A stretch of 64,000 bases of DNA from Oryzomonas japonica (GTDB lineage: Bacteria > Desulfobacterota > Desulfuromonadia > Geobacterales > Pseudopelobacteraceae), in the NCBI RefSeq assembly GCF_008802365.1, contig NZ_VZQZ01000004.1:186001-250000 (forward strand), read 5' to 3'. Numbering within the stretch: the stretch's first letter is position 1; every line of letters starts with the position of its first letter. Below, piece after piece: positions 62,167-64,000 of the stretch. The translations under genes were made by a program, and so were the position numbers. The notes under the pieces were generated by a model that saw nothing but the letters and a program-made list of their open reading frames with translations, was not told the origin of the DNA and did no database searches.

Positions 62167-63783
62167 TCAGCGCTTACCTTTTCCGGGCGCCTCCTTTTCG
62201 AAGCTGGGGAGGAGCGCCTTGAAAAACGCGTTCTTGATGAGCTGGGTAACGATCTGCCAGGTGCTTGTTTCCGGTTTTCCCACCGAACCGGTGATATCCA
62301 CCTTGGTGGCAACCTCTTGATGCGGCCTGTTTTCCAGAATCTTGGCGACCCCGCCGACGAGTATCTCGTACATTTGATGGGGGATGCTTCGCTTCTTGTC
62401 CTTTCGTCGGTCATACACCTTCATATCCCGAAAGAACGGCTTGATATAGCCGGTAATGGCGTTGTTTTTGATGTGCAACTCCGTGACGAGGGTGAAAAAA
62501 CCGGCGGATACATCGAAATCCCCGTAGGCGCGCAGTACATCGTTCATCGCCGTCAACCGGGACTCCTCTATTTTGAGTGAGAGGTCGAGGTCGGGTCCTG
62601 TTTTATTCGGCCGGAACGTGGCGGATGCCGTTGTGGGGCCGCTGCCCATGAATTTAGCCTTCAGGTGCACCTTCGCCGGTCCCTGGGAAAAATGATTGGA
62701 AAAGTTGTTCATCTGCAAGTCCGTATCGGTAAGATATATGCGGTACGGCTTGCTCTCCGCCCTATTCACCAGACCCAGAGTGCACCCCGTCAGGCTCACC
62801 TGATCGGCGCGGATCAGGACTCCGGGCTTGTTGCTCAGTTCCCTGGCGGCCTTTCCCGCTTTGATTGCGCGTTTTTTTTCAACTTTCGCGGTCCGGGGCG
62901 AATGGATATAGTCGATCTTCATCCCCTGGATCGTCAGGCTTTCCAGGTGGGCCATTTTTACCTTGGGTGCATACTCCGCCTCGCCGGCGGCCTGGAGAAT
63001 ACCGCCTTGGAGAGATACGTTCGAGCGGGCAAACACCGGCTTGAAATAATCGATCGGCACCTTTTCCAGCTTCAGGCGGCCTTTTATGCCGGGATACGGC
63101 TCTGCGAGAAAATTTCCCGCTCCATCGATACTGCCGCGCCCGGTGCCGAAGATTGCCGCGTCGAGATGGAAGGTGGAGGGATAGACCTGATCCGGCAGCC
63201 TGATATTGCGAATATTGACGGCCTGGAGGTTGACATGGCTCAGGACGAGCGGCATTTTCGGGTCCTGGTCGATATAGGTGAGGTTGGCGTCTTTGATTTT
63301 CAGCGTGTTGATCTTGAGCGGGTAGATATCTTCCACCGCCCGTTGCCAACCGCGTTCCTTGAGCGGAACCGTGCTGGCCGCCTCGCTGCGCAACTGCTGG
63401 AGGTTGATGACGATCTTCGGCTGGGTCAGCAAGAATTCTGCAACGAGCCTCCCCGAGAGGAGTCCTCCCCAGTGGATGCTGGCCTTGATAGCGGGGAAAG
63501 AGGCGACAGGAGTCTCGGGATGGGCCTGCTGCATCACGGTCAGCCCTTTCAAGGTCAGGGAGAGGCCCAGCAATTGGACATGCACCCCCGGCAGCCGCAC
63601 CGAGTACCCTTTCAGGTCGCGGTTCAATTTCTTTTCCATCATGCTGCGCAAAGGCGCATCAAGGGTGTAAGAGGCGATAAAGAGAATAAGGGCCAGGGCG
63701 GCCGGTATGCCGGCCCCCCAGCGGAGCAGCCTCGATTTCAGCACCCCCTTGCCCCACGGTATAGCTTGTCTGATCTCCGCCAT
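62167..63783 (-). CDS. DUF748 / AsmA-like envelope protein
   Basis: 538 residues from MAEIRQAIPWGKGVLKSRLL. A single N-terminal membrane helix (about 21-40: GAGIPAALALILFIASYTL) is followed by a long periplasmic beta-strand-rich domain of DUF748 type, with repeated pattern INTLKIKDANLTYIDQDPKM and LTGCTLGLVNRAESKPYRIY. Related AsmA-type proteins bridge the periplasm and move lipids to the outer membrane; that function is inferred by family. The basic tail FEKEAPGKGKR is ordinary. The start at 63783 is preferred to the longer frame. Confidence 0.85.
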   Translation of the reverse strand: MAEIRQAIPWGKGVLKSRLLRWGAGIPAALALILFIASYTLDAPLRSMMEKKLNRDLKGYSVRLPGVHVQLLGLSLTLKGLTVMQQAHPETPVASFPAIKASIHWGGLLSGRLVAEFLLTQPKIVINLQQLRSEAASTVPLKERGWQRAVEDIYPLKINTLKIKDANLTYIDQDPKMPLVLSHVNLQAVNIRNIRLPDQVYPSTFHLDAAIFGTGRGSIDGAGNFLAEPYPGIKGRLKLEKVPIDYFKPVFARSNVSLQGGILQAAGEAEYAPKVKMAHLESLTIQGMKIDYIHSPRTAKVEKKRAIKAGKAARELSNKPGVLIRADQVSLTGCTLGLVNRAESKPYRIYLTDTDLQMNNFSNHFSQGPAKVHLKAKFMGSGPTTASATFRPNKTGPDLDLSLKIEESRLTAMNDVLRAYGDFDVSAGFFTLVTELHIKNNAITGYIKPFFRDMKVYDRRKDKKRSIPHQMYEILVGGVAKILENRPHQEVATKVDITGSVGKPETSTWQIVTQLIKNAFFKALLPSFEKEAPGKGKR

Positions 63784-64000
63784 GAGCCCTCTCCACGCAT
63801 ACGGCACGACTGTGCATCTGTTCCGACTATGATAAGGTGCTACGCAACTAACGCGCCAGTAAAAAAATAGGGTGTTCAGAGTGTGCAAGAGGGTAATGGT
63901 GTCGGGTGAAAGGGGAAAAGATACGCAGGGGCAGGGGAGGGGCCGTCAGCATATTCCGCGCTATTTGACGTAAACGCCATATATGACGGACCGTGTGGAG

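Overview
The window is GC-rich bacterial chromosome, densely packed with genes. The gene families point to a Geobacter-like member of the Desulfuromonadia (Geobacterales). The clues are tandem DUF507 genes, a DUF6485 protein, anaerobic cobalamin genes (cbiX, cbiC, cbiD), several methyl-accepting chemotaxis proteins, PocR-domain and hybrid histidine kinases, a NuoEFG-type dehydrogenase module, a small c-type cytochrome and a cyd oxidase. The genus is an inference; no rRNA gene is present.

Layout. 1-11.5 kb (mostly minus): hom (cut by the left edge), ribH-nusB, cbiX-cbiC-cbiD, nuoG-nuoF, a chemoreceptor on the plus strand, nuoE and hemW. 11.6-22.7 kb (mostly plus): cytochrome c, two DUF507 genes, a DUF815 ATPase, a lytic transglycosylase, an HD-GYP response regulator (minus), hisI, hisG, DUF6485, a pseudouridine synthase, an exported LEA-like coiled-coil protein, a short-chain dehydrogenase and an RNA-binding protein. 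22.8-33.7 kb: alcohol dehydrogenase, a MocR regulator divergent from DUF2917, a kinase with an ethylene-receptor-like sensor, a Cache chemoreceptor, a small exported protein with a Fur box, and a second hybrid kinase. 33.8-38.9 kb: type I restriction-modification operon hsdM-hsdS-hsdR, ending beside tRNA-Met. 39.1-56.1 kb (minus): trpA-accD-folC-lptD, a chemoreceptor, a transglycosylase lipoprotein with a LEA14-like lipoprotein, Rrf2-cydA-cydB, pfkA, tatC, tatA and rnr. 56.3-64 kb: quinone reductase, msrA, yebC, a lipoprotein, tRNA-Cys, a NERD-helicase, HU and a DUF748 envelope protein.

Function. The core content is housekeeping: amino acid, riboflavin, cobalamin, fatty acid and folate synthesis, outer-membrane assembly, Tat export and RNA decay. 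It is combined with heavy environmental sensing: three chemoreceptors, two hybrid kinases and an HD-GYP regulator. Two gene sets could be antiphage: the complete type I R-M system and the NERD-helicase.

The least ordinary signal is in the non-coding DNA. At least six families of short palindromic or inverted repeats are scattered through the window. Most copies start within about 30 bases after a stop codon. Two families share the same 19-base hairpin core, and three repeat insertions lie inside reading frames (two in nuoG, one in cbiD). No CRISPR array, rRNA gene, transposase or prophage was seen.
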